This document shows, in pieces, positions 46,106 to 55,776 of a DNA stretch of 64,000 nt. The position numbers were made by a program, and so were the translations under genes. The number at the start of each line of letters is the position of its first letter. The stretch's first letter is position 1. Origin of the DNA: an uncultured Acidobacteriota bacterium (GTDB taxonomy: Bacteria; Acidobacteriota; UBA6911; CAINFC01). Location of the stretch: positions 248,001 to 312,000 of the forward strand of contig CAINFC010000006.1 of the NCBI GenBank assembly GCA_903847975.1. The letters are read 5' to 3'. A model generated the notes under the pieces. It worked only from the letters and a program-made list of their open reading frames with translations. It made no database searches and was not told the origin of the DNA.

Positions 46106-48028
46106 ATGTCAAAAATCAAGGTCCTGCCGGAAGTCCTGGCCAATCAGATCGCCGCAGGCGAAATCGTAGAGCGACCTGCTTCGGCGGCCAAGGAACTCCT
46201 GGAAAACGCCCTGGACGCAGGAGCGCAATCCGTCCAGGCGGAGGTGCAGGAGGGCGGCAAACGACTGATACGCGTGCGCGATGACGGGGAGGGTATGGGC
46301 CGCGACGATGCGTTGCTGGCGTTCGAGCACCATGCTACCAGCAAGATTCGATGCACGGAAGACCTTCTGGCCATTCGAACCCTGGGATTTCGGGGGGAAG
46401 CGCTTCCGGCCATCGCCTCCGTCTCCCGCGTGACCCTGCGGACCATTCCACGCGGCGGGGACCGGCCGGGCTCTGCCCTGGGCACCGAAATCCGAATCCA
46501 TGGCGGAATCATCAAGTCCTCCAGGGAAATAACCTGGAGTCAGGGAACGGAAGTAACCGTCGAGGATCTTTTCTACAATATCCCTGCCCGCCGCAAGTTC
46601 CTCAAAAACACCGACACCGAATTTCAGAACCTGATGCGGCTCTGCACCCACTATGCCCTTTCCAATCCTGAAGTGGCCTTCACCCTGCAGCACAACCAGC
46701 GCACGGTATTCGCCCATTCCGCCGCCTGCGACCACCACGAGAGGATGTATCAGGTCCTCGGCAAGGACCTGTTCGGCCACCTGATGCCCGTAGATGCCGA
46801 GCGGGAGGGATACCGGCTGTCCGGCCGGGTCGGCAAGCCGCACGAGTCCCGCAAGCATCCCTATTCCCAGTTTATCTTTGTCAACCGTAGAATGGTGCGC
46901 GACCGGTTTCTGTTTCGGGCCATCCTGGATGCCTACGGAAACTCCCTGCCCAAGGGCAGCTACCCGGTGGTGGTTCTGTTTCTGGAGCTCCCTCCGGAAG
47001 ACGTGGACGTGAACGTTCATCCCGCCAAAACGGAAATCCGCTTTCACCGGCCGGAAAGGGTTCGCGATCTGGTCCAGAGTACCCTCTTCGATGCATTCCG
47101 AAAATCCGTTTCCGTTCCCAGTTTTTTCCTTCCGGACCCCTTCCGGGAAAGCGGCCGGCCGGTTCCGGCTCCGCAAGCCGAAAGCGTTACCGCCGAAATT
47201 TTCGCCCCTTCCGCGGCCCCTGCTGATTGGCCGCTGGTAGCGGAAACGGCTGCCGCTATGACTTCTTCGTCAACTGCCATTCCCGAGGAAGTCCACCGGA
47301 CGGACGCCTTGCCGTCCGAGAAGGTATATGTTTCCGCCCTCTGGCCCTCCGAAAAAGGGGCAGCGGCCGATGATCACGATCCCGTCAGCCGCTCTTCGCT
47401 GATCAGCGAGTGGGACCTGCAGTCGAGAGAGGAGCGGACTTCCACTCTCTTTTCCGGTTTCTGGACCGCCATCGGCCAGCTGTTCAACACCTACATTCTC
47501 GCTTCCGACGGAGAAGGGCTGCTGCTTTTCGATCAGCACGTGGCCCACGAAAGGATTCTTTTTGAAAAGCTGCTTTCCCAGATGGAAGGGAATCAGCTGA
47601 CCCAGCACAGGCTGCTGGTTCCCATCACTCTGGACCTCTCGCCGACGGAGATCAGCCAGTTTGACAGCCTGGCTCCTGTGCTGGCCAGAGCCGGCTTTGA
47701 GGCCGAAGGATTCGGGGGCAATACCATCGTCATCAAGGCGGTGCCGGCGATCCTGGCGGAAAAGGACTGTCGGCGGTTTATCCGGGAAATTCTTGAATTG
47801 TACGGAGGCGATTCCAGGGAATCCGGTATGGAGGAGTACTGCCGCCGGCTGGCCTCCGCCGTAGCCTGCAAAGCAGCGATTAAAGCCAACACCTCCCTTT
47901 CCCCGGAGGGGATGCAAATCCTGCTGAACGAGCTGCGCAAGGCCAAGCACCCGCACACCTGCCCGCATGGCAGGCCGATCATTTTCAAGCTGGATCGGAA
48001 AGAGATAGAAAAGCGCTTTCAGCGCTGA
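46106..48028 (+). CDS. mutL: DNA mismatch-repair protein MutL
   Basis: 640 residues. GHKL ATPase motifs: IAAGEIVERPASAAKELLENALDAGAQ with the catalytic glutamate, IRVRDDGEGMGRDDALLAFEHHATSKI, TLGFRGEALPAIASVSRVTLRT, and the FYNIPARRKFLKN region. A low-complexity linker (about 340-430) precedes the C-terminal dimerisation domain (GQLFNTYILASDGEGLLLFDQHVAHERILFE, ACKAAIKANTSLSPEGMQILLNELRKAKHPHTCPHGRP). The C-terminal CPHGRPI motif is shared with MutL homologues; the DQHAAHERI-type endonuclease motif reads DQHVAHERI. Start 6 bases after aspS. Confidence 0.95.
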   Translation: MSKIKVLPEVLANQIAAGEIVERPASAAKELLENALDAGAQSVQAEVQEGGKRLIRVRDDGEGMGRDDALLAFEHHATSKIRCTEDLLAIRTLGFRGEALPAIASVSRVTLRTIPRGGDRPGSALGTEIRIHGGIIKSSREITWSQGTEVTVEDLFYNIPARRKFLKNTDTEFQNLMRLCTHYALSNPEVAFTLQHNQRTVFAHSAACDHHERMYQVLGKDLFGHLMPVDAEREGYRLSGRVGKPHESRKHPYSQFIFVNRRMVRDRFLFRAILDAYGNSLPKGSYPVVVLFLELPPEDVDVNVHPAKTEIRFHRPERVRDLVQSTLFDAFRKSVSVPSFFLPDPFRESGRPVPAPQAESVTAEIFAPSAAPADWPLVAETAAAMTSSSTAIPEEVHRTDALPSEKVYVSALWPSEKGAAADDHDPVSRSSLISEWDLQSREERTSTLFSGFWTAIGQLFNTYILASDGEGLLLFDQHVAHERILFEKLLSQMEGNQLTQHRLLVPITLDLSPTEISQFDSLAPVLARAGFEAEGFGGNTIVIKAVPAILAEKDCRRFIREILELYGGDSRESGMEEYCRRLASAVACKAAIKANTSLSPEGMQILLNELRKAKHPHTCPHGRPIIFKLDRKEIEKRFQR

Positions 48029-48063
48029 AACGGAAGGGGTTGCGGCTGGTGCCGCTTCTGCTG

Positions 48064-49032
48064 TTACCGGCCTGCGGCCACAGGAGCGCGGGATTCGATA
48101 ACCCCCATGGAGCGGAACTTGCGGTAGCGCTCGTTAAGCCTGGTTTCCACATCGATAGCCAGGAGGTCCTCGAGGTGGCGGCGAAGGTGATTTTTCAGGA
48201 TTTCCGCAGCCGCATCGTGATCGGCATGAGCGCCATTTTCCGGTTCCGGTACCACTTCGTCGATCAGGCCGAAAGAGAGCAGATCCTCCGCTGTTATTTT
48301 CAGCGCCTGTGCGGCCTCGCGCATGTGCTCCTGATCCTTCCACAGGATGGCGGAGCATCCCTCCGGAGAAATGACCGAATAGAAGGAATTCTCGAGCATG
48401 AGAATCCGGTCCCCCACGGCAATGCCAAGCGCACCGCCGCTACCGCCTTCTCCTATGACGACTACGAGGATGGGAATGGTCAAAGCGGCCATCTCCCGGA
48501 TATTCAGAGCAATCGCTTCCGCCTGGCCTCGCTCCTCCGCACCTATGCTGGGATAGGCGCCCGGAGTATCCACCAGGGTGATGAGCGGCCGCTGGTACTT
48601 TTCGGCCATTTTCATGACCCGGAGCGCCTTTCGATACCCTTCGGGGTTGGCGCACCCGAAATTCCGGTACTGGCGCTCTTTGAGATCTCTTCCTTTCTGG
48701 TGGCCGATCACCATCACCTGCCGGCCTTCAAAATGGGCCATGCCGCAAATAATAGCCGGGTCGTCGGCGAAACGGCGGTCTCCGTGTATTTCCTGAAAAT
48801 CGCTGAAAATACGGTGGATGTAGTCAAGAGTATAAGGTCGTTTTTCGTGCCGGGCCAGCTGCGTCTTTTTCCAGATGGAATCCAGCTTATCTCTTTCCGC
48901 CTGCAAAAGTCCCATTTCCTGGCGAAGCTGTTTAATTTTTTCCTCGCTGGAATCGCTGTCGATATTGGATTCCAGCTCCCGGATACGCTTCTGCAACAGT
49001 TCAATTTGTGCTTTTGGATCGCTATTATTCAT
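48064..49032 (-). CDS. accA: Acetyl-CoA carboxylase carboxyltransferase subunit alpha
   Basis: 322 residues, normal length. A helical N-terminus ([17 protein letters not shown]) is followed by [89 protein letters not shown] with the CoA-site turn, [15 protein letters not shown] and [16 protein letters not shown]. With AccD it transfers CO2 from carboxybiotin to acetyl-CoA in fatty-acid synthesis. accD is not next to it. It converges with mutL. Confidence 0.95.
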   Translation of the reverse strand: MNNSDPKAQIELLQKRIRELESNIDSDSSEEKIKQLRQEMGLLQAERDKLDSIWKKTQLARHEKRPYTLDYIHRIFSDFQEIHGDRRFADDPAIICGMAHFEGRQVMVIGHQKGRDLKERQYRNFGCANPEGYRKALRVMKMAEKYQRPLITLVDTPGAYPSIGAEERGQAEAIALNIREMAALTIPILVVVIGEGGSGGALGIAVGDRILMLENSFYSVISPEGCSAILWKDQEHMREAAQALKITAEDLLSFGLIDEVVPEPENGAHADHDAAAEILKNHLRRHLEDLLAIDVETRLNERYRKFRSMGVIESRAPVAAGR

Positions 49033-49085
49033 TCTCTAGTTTTATAATATGTGCGGCAGTTTTAGAAGGTCGGACGGCAAAAAAA

Positions 49086-49160
49086 TGGCTCCTGAGGTAG
49101 GACTCGAACCTACAACCCTCCGGTTAACAGCCGGATGCTCTGCCATTGAGCTACTCAGGA
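49086..49160 (-). tRNA. tRNA-Asn (anticodon GTT)
   Basis: 75 bases on the minus strand with acceptor TCCTGAG/CTCAGGA, discriminator G and encoded CCA, D arm GCTCAATGGCAGAGC, anticodon stem TCCGG/CCGGA around CTGTTAA (anticodon GTT), and T arm GTAGG-TTCGAGT-CCTAC. Confidence 0.95.
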
Positions 49161-49190
49161 GCATGAACCTGATCGGTAAAAAGAGTTCAT

Positions 49191-49219
49191 ACGTTACCAA
49201 ATTCTTAAGGGAGTGTCAA
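49191..49219 (-). promoter_or_regulatory. Promoter of tRNA-Asn
   Basis: On the minus strand a perfect TTGACA (49219-49214) and TAACGT (49196-49191) are 17 bp apart, upstream of tRNA-Asn by about 30 bases. Confidence 0.65.
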
Positions 49220-49247
49220 TCCTAGATTGAATGGAAATCCAGGTGTT

Positions 49248-50138
49248 ATGCCCAAAGATCTGATACGCGAGTTTTTGGTCGCAATGCGCGTGGAAAGACG
49301 GTTGTCCCCCAATACGATTTCCGCTTATCATTCCGATTTAAACAAGCTTTCTGAATTCGTCAGCCGGGAAGGGAAGAGTCTTTCGGCCCTCGATTCCTCG
49401 GACCTGTCCCTTTTTTTATGCTGCCTGCAGGATGATAACCGGCTCGGACCGCGCTCCATTGCCCGAATCCGAACCACGCTGCGCCGGTTTTTTCGATTTC
49501 TGCAAACCGAACAGCTGCGTGAAGACAACCCGGGCGATACGCTGCCGGGTCCCAGGCTTCCGCGGACGCTTCCTGCCTACCTGAGTGCCGGCGAGGTCGA
49601 AAGGTTGCTCCTCGCGCCGGAGCGCAGCCAGGACCGTGGATGCAGGGATTTTGCCTTGCTCCAGGTTCTTTATGCCTGCGGCTTGCGGGTTTCGGAGCTG
49701 GTGGGATTGCGGGTTTCCGATCTGAACCTGGAAGTCGGTTTCCTTCGCTGTCTGGGAAAGGGCTCCAAGGAGAGGCTGGTCCCTTTGGGGCAGGATGCCA
49801 TTCAAGCGGTCAAGGTGTATCTGGCCGGGCCCCGGCGACGGCTTCTTGCCGGGAAAGAAAGCCCTTTTTTATTCATTTCGCGGCGGGGAAAATCGCTCAC
49901 CCGGGTGGCCTTCTGGAAACAAATCCGCCGTTATGGACTTCTGGCGCAGATTTCCCGGAGCATCAGTCCGCATATTCTCCGCCACAGCTTTGCCACCCAT
50001 CTCCTGGAAAACGGAGCCGATCTGCGATCGGTCCAGGCCATGCTGGGTCACGCCGATATCACCACCACGCAGATTTACACCCATGTCGCACGGGAGAGGC
50101 TCAGGGAGGTTTACCGAAAGCTGCATCCGCGAGGGTAG
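49248..50138 (+). CDS. xerD: Tyrosine site-specific recombinase, XerC/XerD type
   Basis: 296 residues. The N-terminal SAM-like core-binding domain (FLVAMRVERRLSPNTISAYHSDLNKLSEFV) precedes the catalytic domain with the arginine in YACGLRVSELVGLRVSD, lysine in GKGSKERLVPLG, H-x-x-R in PHILRHSFATHLLENGADLRSVQAMLGHADITTTQIYTHV and the nucleophile Tyr in the TQIYTHV turn. Length and motifs match XerC/XerD, which resolve chromosome dimers at dif. XerC and XerD are hard to separate by eye, so the symbol is tentative. No dif site or mobile element was seen nearby. ATG 49248 has AGGTG 5 bases upstream. Confidence 0.85.
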   Translation: MPKDLIREFLVAMRVERRLSPNTISAYHSDLNKLSEFVSREGKSLSALDSSDLSLFLCCLQDDNRLGPRSIARIRTTLRRFFRFLQTEQLREDNPGDTLPGPRLPRTLPAYLSAGEVERLLLAPERSQDRGCRDFALLQVLYACGLRVSELVGLRVSDLNLEVGFLRCLGKGSKERLVPLGQDAIQAVKVYLAGPRRRLLAGKESPFLFISRRGKSLTRVAFWKQIRRYGLLAQISRSISPHILRHSFATHLLENGADLRSVQAMLGHADITTTQIYTHVARERLREVYRKLHPRG

Positions 50139-50262
50139 CAGGCCTAAACGAAACGGCACGGGATTGCATTTTGTTGCCGGGATATGATAAAACCTCTGCT
50201 CTTGCTTGGACAGAAAATATGCCGGTCGTCAATTTTTCAATAATTAAACAGGGGGTTTGGCT

Positions 50263-51414
50263 TTGAGCAAAGCAAATCGATATTTATTTACCTCGGAATC
50301 CGTAACCGAAGGGCATCCGGACAAGATCGCCGATCAGGTCTCGGATGCGGTTCTGGATTCTGTCCTGAAGGAAGATCCCTATGGCCGTGTCGCCTGTGAA
50401 ACCCTGGTAACCACCGGGCTGGTCGTCATTGCCGGCGAAATCACCACGAACTGTTACGTGGACTTTCCCAAAGTAGCCAGGGAGACCATCCGCGGCGTCG
50501 GCTATACCAATGCGGAATGGGGCTTCGACTGTGACACCTGCGGCGTGATCAGCTCGATCGACGAACAGTCACCCGACATCGCCCAGGGAGTCAATCCGGG
50601 CGGAGCCGGGGATCAGGGGTTGATGTTTGGCTATGCCTGCAAGGAAACGGAGGAGCTGATGCCCCTGCCCATCATGCTGGCCCACCAGCTCACCCAGAGA
50701 CTGGCGACCGCCCGCAAGCAGGGAATTCTCGGATGGCTGCGCCCGGATGGAAAATCCCAGGTCACGGTGGAGTACGAAAAGGGACAGCCCAAGCGCGTCG
50801 AAGCGGTGGTGATTTCCACGCAGCATTCGGACCGCGTCTCCATCGAACAGATCCGCGCCGAAGTCAAGGCGCAGATCATCCTGCCGATCATTCCGGAAAA
50901 ACTGCTGGATTCCGAAACGAAATACCACATCAATCCTACCGGCCGTTTTGTGCGCGGCGGCCCGCAGGGAGACTGCGGCCTGACGGGGCGCAAAATCATA
51001 GTCGACACATACGGCGGCTCCTACAGTCATGGTGGCGGCTGCTTTTCGGGCAAGGATCCCACCAAAGTGGACCGTTCCGCCTGCTACATGGCCCGCTACG
51101 TCGCCAAAAATATTGTGGCCAGCGGAATCGCAGACAAAGCGGGAGTTCAGCTGGCTTACGCCATCGGAGTCGCCGATCCGGTCTCCGTTATGATCGATAC
51201 GTTCGGCACCGGCAAAATTCAGGAGGAGCGTATTGTAGAGCTGGTCCGCGCTCATTTTCGCCTGAATCCCCTGGGGATCATCGAGTCTCTGAATTTGCGG
51301 CGCCCCATTTACAAAAACACCGCCGCCTACGGTCATTTCGGACGGAAGGGAGACGGCTTCACCTGGGAAAATACTGACAAGGCATCCGACCTGGCAAAAG
51401 ACGCCGGAATATAA
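50263..51414 (+). CDS. metK: S-adenosylmethionine synthetase
   Basis: 383 residues. [27 protein letters not shown] holds the methionine/ATP-binding histidine, [12 protein letters not shown] is the family signature, and [26 protein letters not shown] and [29 protein letters not shown] are the ATP P-loop region. It makes SAM from methionine and ATP. The start appears to be a TTG (50263), 6 bases after GGGGG; another TTG at 50257 is too close to that site. A strong terminator follows. The 125-base gap upstream shows no SAM riboswitch. Confidence 0.95.
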   Translation: MSKANRYLFTSESVTEGHPDKIADQVSDAVLDSVLKEDPYGRVACETLVTTGLVVIAGEITTNCYVDFPKVARETIRGVGYTNAEWGFDCDTCGVISSIDEQSPDIAQGVNPGGAGDQGLMFGYACKETEELMPLPIMLAHQLTQRLATARKQGILGWLRPDGKSQVTVEYEKGQPKRVEAVVISTQHSDRVSIEQIRAEVKAQIILPIIPEKLLDSETKYHINPTGRFVRGGPQGDCGLTGRKIIVDTYGGSYSHGGGCFSGKDPTKVDRSACYMARYVAKNIVASGIADKAGVQLAYAIGVADPVSVMIDTFGTGKIQEERIVELVRAHFRLNPLGIIESLNLRRPIYKNTAAYGHFGRKGDGFTWENTDKASDLAKDAGI

Positions 51415-51444
51415 GCCGGATCCCTGGCACTCGATCCTTCTTCT

Positions 51445-51484
51445 GCGGCTCTGTTTTCGTCAGAAAACAGAGCCGCATTTTTTT
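51445..51484 (+). terminator. Intrinsic terminator of metK
   Basis: A perfect 14-bp stem (GCGGCTCTGTTTTC at 51445-51458 and GAAAACAGAGCCGC at 51463-51476) closes the loop GTCA and is followed by A and seven thymines. The T-tract ends in the stop codon of the convergent lptFG gene. Confidence 0.92.
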
Positions 51485-53808
51485 CAGGTTTTCATCCCCA
51501 GGAAAAAGTAAAGTCCGCCGAAGCCAAAAAGGACATTGGGGGCCCAGGCGGCAAGCATGGGAGAAAGAAGTCCGTAGTTGCCGCTCGCTTCGAACACGCT
51601 CAGGGTGGCCCAGTATACAATCCCCAGCAGAAGGCTGATGGTAATCCCTCCCAGAGCGCCTTTCCGGCCCAGGGAAAAAGAAAAAGGTATGGCCAAAAGG
51701 GCCATGACAAAGCAGGCCATCGGGAAGGCGACTTTTTTGTAAAGCGCCACCTTGAGCTCCATCACATCGTATCCGCTCTTTTCCAGAATTTCGATGTGCG
51801 TGCTGAGCTCCGCATAGCTCAGCTTGCTTGACTCCTTGGGATCAAATATCTCGCTTCGGAAGTAGTCCGGTTCTTCGGGAAGTTCGATCACCTTGGGCTC
51901 CTTGGAGAATTCCGAAAAGCGCGAAGACTGCCCCTGGTAGTCCCGCTCCCAGCCGGAAAACAGGCTCCAGCGGCTTCCTCCTTCCCATTTCGCCCTCTGG
52001 GCCGAGAGGCGGTGGGACAGAACGTAGGTGGATCGATCCCAGTCGTAGATGGTCAATCCCGAAAAAACGTTCATGGTGCTGTTAAAATATTGATAATTGT
52101 AGATCTTATTCTTTTTACCCAGAATCCATTTTCTTTCCGGCCGGGCCGTCTTGGGCCTGCCTTTTATAATGCTGCGAAGACTGTCCTGCCTCTGGTTGTA
52201 ATGAGGCAGCACATTCTCCTGCAGGGCATAATTGGTCATGCTGAAAAGGCCAGCAAGGACCAGCGCCGGTACGGCGAGGCGAAACTGGCTCACCCCACCT
52301 GCCTTAAAGGCAACCACCTGCCTGCTTTTTTCCAGGCTAGAGTAGTGAATCAAAATGGAAACCAGGGTGGCGATCGGCAGAATGAAGGCGACGATCTGCG
52401 GGGTGAGAAACCACAGGTAATTGAACACGATTACCCAGGGGATTTTGTTTTTGGCAATGTCGTCCGTCAGATCGAACAGGGTCAGAATGATAAAGAGAGA
52501 AGAACAGGCAAACAGGGTCAGGAGGAAGTGGACCAGAACGCCCCGGGAAATATAGGAATCTATAATTCTGGCCAGGCGAAACCGGGTCCGGTGAGGGTTG
52601 CTGCGAAACCGTTCGGGAACCAGACGCCGGCGGATATGGAAGAAGAGGAGGCCGAAAGCCCGGGTCAGCGGGGAAAAGGCACCCGCCAGATGCGCAAATT
52701 TGTATTTCCAGGCAAGATTCCGGTTAATGGTCAGAACGGCAGACAGGGCAATAAACGCCATTACCAGGTTAGCGCTCCAGGCGCCCAAAACAGGCGGAAT
52801 CTGACCAACCGAGGCCATTCGCAAGCCGATCAGGAAGAGGTTGTAATATACCAGCACAAGGAGGATCGAAAGGACGAACCCTGCGGAACGTCCCGACCTT
52901 CCCGCGGTAACCGACAGCGGCAGGGTCAGCAGGGAAAAAATAAGGCACGCCATGGGGAGCGCCAGCCTCTTCTGCAGTTCCAGCTCGCTCACCATAACGG
53001 TATCCCTGGATTCCTTTCGAATATCCTCCAGGAGCTGCGTCGTCGATTTTTCATACTGGTTCCTGGGCCTCAGGCCGCCGGAAGAATCCTTAGCAGGAAT
53101 CGGGAAATCGGATGTGGCAAAATGACTTACGGACTCTTTTCGTCCGTCGCCTGAACCCAGCAGCTGGTAAATCTGTCCGTCCTCCAGGTGCAGCTGCAGC
53201 CGGTTTTCCTTTTCGTCGATAACCAGCCTTCCTGATTTGGCGATAATCAGGCTGGGCTCGGAAGAGCTTTCCATATTGACCAGAAAAACACCCTTCAGAT
53301 TAGTGTGGCGTTCGTCGATATCATCCACATAAATGAGGAGATTGGGGAAATCCTCCACAAATACCCTGGGGTGCAGCTCCAGCGAAATGACCCTGGTGGC
53401 AAGTTCGTGCTTCAGAAGACGCAGCCGGTCGTTGGCCAAAGGGTAAAAATACAGGGAAATGAAGAAAGTCATCAGGCAGACCGTCGAAGCGATGATCTGT
53501 AAAGGGCCAAGAAGAGATACCAGATTTACGCCGCCGGCACGGATGGCAACGATTTCATTATCGGCGCTCAGCCGGCTCAAGCCAATCAAGGAGCCGGCCA
53601 GCAGCGATAACGGAAGCGTGAAAAGGAGGATCCCGGGAAGGATGCAGAGCACAATCTCAAGCAGCTGATAAAAGGATGTCGACTGAGAAATCAGAAGAGA
53701 GGACAGGTTTCCTATCTCGCGACCCAGAATCAGAAACGTAAGTGTGAAGCACGTCAGAAGAGTGGGGGCGATCACCTCCAGATAGATGATTTTATCAATC
53801 TTGCGCAT
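51484..53808 (-). CDS. Fused LptF-LptG LPS export permease
   Basis: 774 residues, about twice the length of LptF or LptG. The first half (1-~375) begins KIIYLEVIAPTLLTCFTLTFLILG, has SRLSADNEIVAIRAGGV and ends with helices around ASVGQIPPVLGAWSANLVMAF. The second half (~405-774) repeats the layout: IIDSYISRGVLVHFLLTLFACSSLFIILTLFDLTDD, VVAFKAGGVSQFRLAVPAL and FEASGNYGLLSPMLAAWAPNVLFGFGGLYFF. Each half has six helices and a periplasmic jellyroll, as in LptF and LptG, which with LptB extract LPS and feed it to LptD. Joining both into one chain is unusual. A linker of about 30 basic residues (FHIRRRLVPERFRSNPHRTRF) joins them. Confidence 0.88.
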   Translation of the reverse strand: MRKIDKIIYLEVIAPTLLTCFTLTFLILGREIGNLSSLLISQSTSFYQLLEIVLCILPGILLFTLPLSLLAGSLIGLSRLSADNEIVAIRAGGVNLVSLLGPLQIIASTVCLMTFFISLYFYPLANDRLRLLKHELATRVISLELHPRVFVEDFPNLLIYVDDIDERHTNLKGVFLVNMESSSEPSLIIAKSGRLVIDEKENRLQLHLEDGQIYQLLGSGDGRKESVSHFATSDFPIPAKDSSGGLRPRNQYEKSTTQLLEDIRKESRDTVMVSELELQKRLALPMACLIFSLLTLPLSVTAGRSGRSAGFVLSILLVLVYYNLFLIGLRMASVGQIPPVLGAWSANLVMAFIALSAVLTINRNLAWKYKFAHLAGAFSPLTRAFGLLFFHIRRRLVPERFRSNPHRTRFRLARIIDSYISRGVLVHFLLTLFACSSLFIILTLFDLTDDIAKNKIPWVIVFNYLWFLTPQIVAFILPIATLVSILIHYSSLEKSRQVVAFKAGGVSQFRLAVPALVLAGLFSMTNYALQENVLPHYNQRQDSLRSIIKGRPKTARPERKWILGKKNKIYNYQYFNSTMNVFSGLTIYDWDRSTYVLSHRLSAQRAKWEGGSRWSLFSGWERDYQGQSSRFSEFSKEPKVIELPEEPDYFRSEIFDPKESSKLSYAELSTHIEILEKSGYDVMELKVALYKKVAFPMACFVMALLAIPFSFSLGRKGALGGITISLLLGIVYWATLSVFEASGNYGLLSPMLAAWAPNVLFGFGGLYFFLGMKT

Positions 53809-53857
53809 GGGGAAAGCAGACGGCGGAGGAATACGGGATCGATTAATTCAACCTATA

Positions 53858-53889
<32 letters not shown>

Positions 53890-53898
53890 CGGCTCCGC

Positions 53899-54384
53899 TT
53901 ACATCTTGTACTTGCCCAGGTCATCCGGATCAAGGCTTTCAAGCCACTCTTTTACATCCGCCGGATCCAGCCTGGACTTGGTTATGGTCGCATTCTGTGA
54001 CTTGCTGATCACCTCGTCGGAAACGTAAATGGGTGAGTCCATTCTCATGGCAATGGCAATTGCATCGCTTGGCCGGCAATCCACAATTACTTTTCTTTCC
54101 TGGCTGGAAAGTTCCAGGACGGCGTGAAAGGTGTTCTCCTTCAAATTGGTAATGACAATTCGCTGAACTTTGATTTCCATGTGGTTCATAATAATCTTGA
54201 TCAAATCGTGGGTCATAGGTCGGGGCGTGTCAATTTTTTCAATCTGCAAGGCAATCGCATTCGCCTCGAATATCCCTACCCAGATCGGAAGGATTGAATC
54301 TCCCCGACAATCCTGAAGCAGCACGATTGGCGAGTTATTGTTTGGATCCATGACCAGGCCGCGTATTTTAAATTCAAGAAGCAT
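53899..54384 (-). CDS. Bifunctional nuclease family (DUF151) protein
   Basis: 161 residues. MLLEFKIRGLVMDPNNNSPIVLLQD, ILPIWVGIFEANAIALQIEKIDTPRPMTHDLIKIIMN and VIVDCRPSDAIAIAMRMDSPIYVSDEVI are conserved blocks of the DUF151 family (PF02577), some members of which have RNase and DNase activity. The true role in bacteria is not settled. ATG 54384 has GAGG 6 bases upstream; the ORF extends to 54408 without a ribosome site. It lies in an AT-rich pocket between lptFG and miaB, all on the minus strand. Confidence 0.88.
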   Translation of the reverse strand: MLLEFKIRGLVMDPNNNSPIVLLQDCRGDSILPIWVGIFEANAIALQIEKIDTPRPMTHDLIKIIMNHMEIKVQRIVITNLKENTFHAVLELSSQERKVIVDCRPSDAIAIAMRMDSPIYVSDEVISKSQNATITKSRLDPADVKEWLESLDPDDLGKYKM

Positions 54385-54434
54385 ATAATCCTCTATATTA
54401 ATGAGCACATATAACTTATTATATAATGTAATTT

Positions 54435-54444
54435 ATTATGTTAA
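54435..54444. repeat. Second copy of the ATTATGTTAA word, upstream of the DUF151 gene
   Basis: The 10-base word ATTATGTTAA is identical to 53877-53886, in the same orientation, and also lies in an AT-rich intergenic stretch (54385-54453) just ahead of a minus-strand gene. A chance match is possible in such AT-rich sequence. Confidence 0.4.
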
Positions 54445-54453
54445 ACGATTTAT

Positions 54454-55776
54454 TTATTTATCTACGTTATATTCTCCGATAAGGCTATGTGCATAACATT
54501 CCTTAATGTTTAATATCACCATTTGACCAATAAGATCCTTCTCGGTAATGAAATTTACACAAATATTCTCGGTATTTCGTCCGGACAGCTGCTTTTCCTG
54601 CCGTCCCAATCCATCAACAAGTACTTCAGAAAATGATCCTAAGTACCTTTGATTATTATCGAATTGTATTTTTTTCTGTTTGTTTTGCAAAGCCTGCAGC
54701 CAGTTTTTCTTTTCTTCCATGGGAACGGGATCCTCCATTCTGGCGGCCATGGTGAAGGGCCTCGACGAATAGACAAAGGAGTAAACGCTGCTGAATCCTG
54801 CCGTTTCCAGCACCTTCATGGTTTCGAGAAAGTCCTCCTCCGTCTCACCCGGGAAGCCGACAATGATATCCGTCGAGACCTCAATTTTTCGCGAAGAGGA
54901 CTTGATCGAATCGACAAGGTGGAGAAAATCCTCCTGCGTGTATCCCCTGCGCATGAGCTCCAGGATCCGCGAAGAGCCCGATTGTAAAGGCAGATGAACC
55001 TGGTTGCAGATAGCCGGGTGGGCCTCCATCACCTGGATAATTCCCAGGTCAAAGTCGGCCGGGTGCGGACTGGTGAAGCGCACCCTCCGAATGCCCTGGA
55101 TGGAAGCGATTTTCTCCAGAAGCTGATTGAAACTCAGGCCGTAAGGCGAGGGGTCCCGGTAGGAATTGACATTCTGCCCCAGGAGAATGACTTCCAGGCA
55201 GCCCTCCTCGGAGAGCCTCTTGATTTCATCGAGAATCAACGGGCTGGGTCTGTTTTTTTCCCTTCCGCGCGTGTATGGAACAATGCAGAAGCTGCAGAAC
55301 TTGTTGCACCCCTCCTGAATTGAAATGTAAGCCCTGAATATCTCTTTTCGGGAAATATGCTCATGCTCTGCGGGTTCCACAGACTTCTCGACACCGGTAA
55401 AGACAGAAGGTTCTCCTTTCTGCTGAAAATCCTCCAAAATATTGGAAAGATTATGGATCTGATTGGTGCCCACTACCAGGTCGACCACTGGAGACCGGGT
55501 AATCAGGTGGGCCCCCTCCTGCTGGGCCACACAGCCCATCACGGCCACCACCATATCTTTCCTTTTTTTCTTTAGAGGCTTGATTTCCCCCAGGCGGCTG
55601 AGTATTTTCTGAACCGCTTTTTCCCGGACGCTGCAGGTGTTGAAAATCACCAGGTCGGCATCCTCCGAATGGCCTACGGGCCGATATCCCTGAAAAAGGA
55701 GCGCCCCGGAAATCTTTTCCGAGTCCAGCTCGTTCATTTGACAGCCAAACGTTTCTATGTAATAGGTACGAATCAT
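54454..55776 (-). CDS. miaB: tRNA-2-methylthio-N6-dimethylallyladenosine synthase MiaB
   Basis: 440 residues. The UPF0004 N-terminus (YYIETFGCQMNELDSEKISGALLFQGY) carries the cysteines of the auxiliary cluster with VIFNTCSVREKAVQK and MGCVAQQEG, and the radical-SAM CxxxCxxC is in IQEGCNKFCSFCIVPYTRGREK. The C-terminal TRAM domain (YLGSFSEVLVDGL..., GRNTENICVNFITEKDLIGQMVILNI) ends the protein. It adds methylthio to i6A37 in tRNAs reading UNN codons. The GCQMNE motif and length favour MiaB over RimO. Its ATG overlaps the recN stop by 4 bases. Confidence 0.93.
   Translation of the reverse strand: MIRTYYIETFGCQMNELDSEKISGALLFQGYRPVGHSEDADLVIFNTCSVREKAVQKILSRLGEIKPLKKKRKDMVVAVMGCVAQQEGAHLITRSPVVDLVVGTNQIHNLSNILEDFQQKGEPSVFTGVEKSVEPAEHEHISRKEIFRAYISIQEGCNKFCSFCIVPYTRGREKNRPSPLILDEIKRLSEEGCLEVILLGQNVNSYRDPSPYGLSFNQLLEKIASIQGIRRVRFTSPHPADFDLGIIQVMEAHPAICNQVHLPLQSGSSRILELMRRGYTQEDFLHLVDSIKSSSRKIEVSTDIIVGFPGETEEDFLETMKVLETAGFSSVYSFVYSSRPFTMAARMEDPVPMEEKKNWLQALQNKQKKIQFDNNQRYLGSFSEVLVDGLGRQEKQLSGRNTENICVNFITEKDLIGQMVILNIKECYAHSLIGEYNVDK

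Noticed and set aside
49248-50138. XerC/D-type recombinase next to tRNA-Asn as an integrated element
   Set aside because: The protein has the length and motifs of a housekeeping Xer, and no attachment repeats, phage or accessory genes flank it.
50139-50262. SAM riboswitch ahead of metK
   Set aside because: The gap is too short and shows neither the required helices nor a leader terminator.
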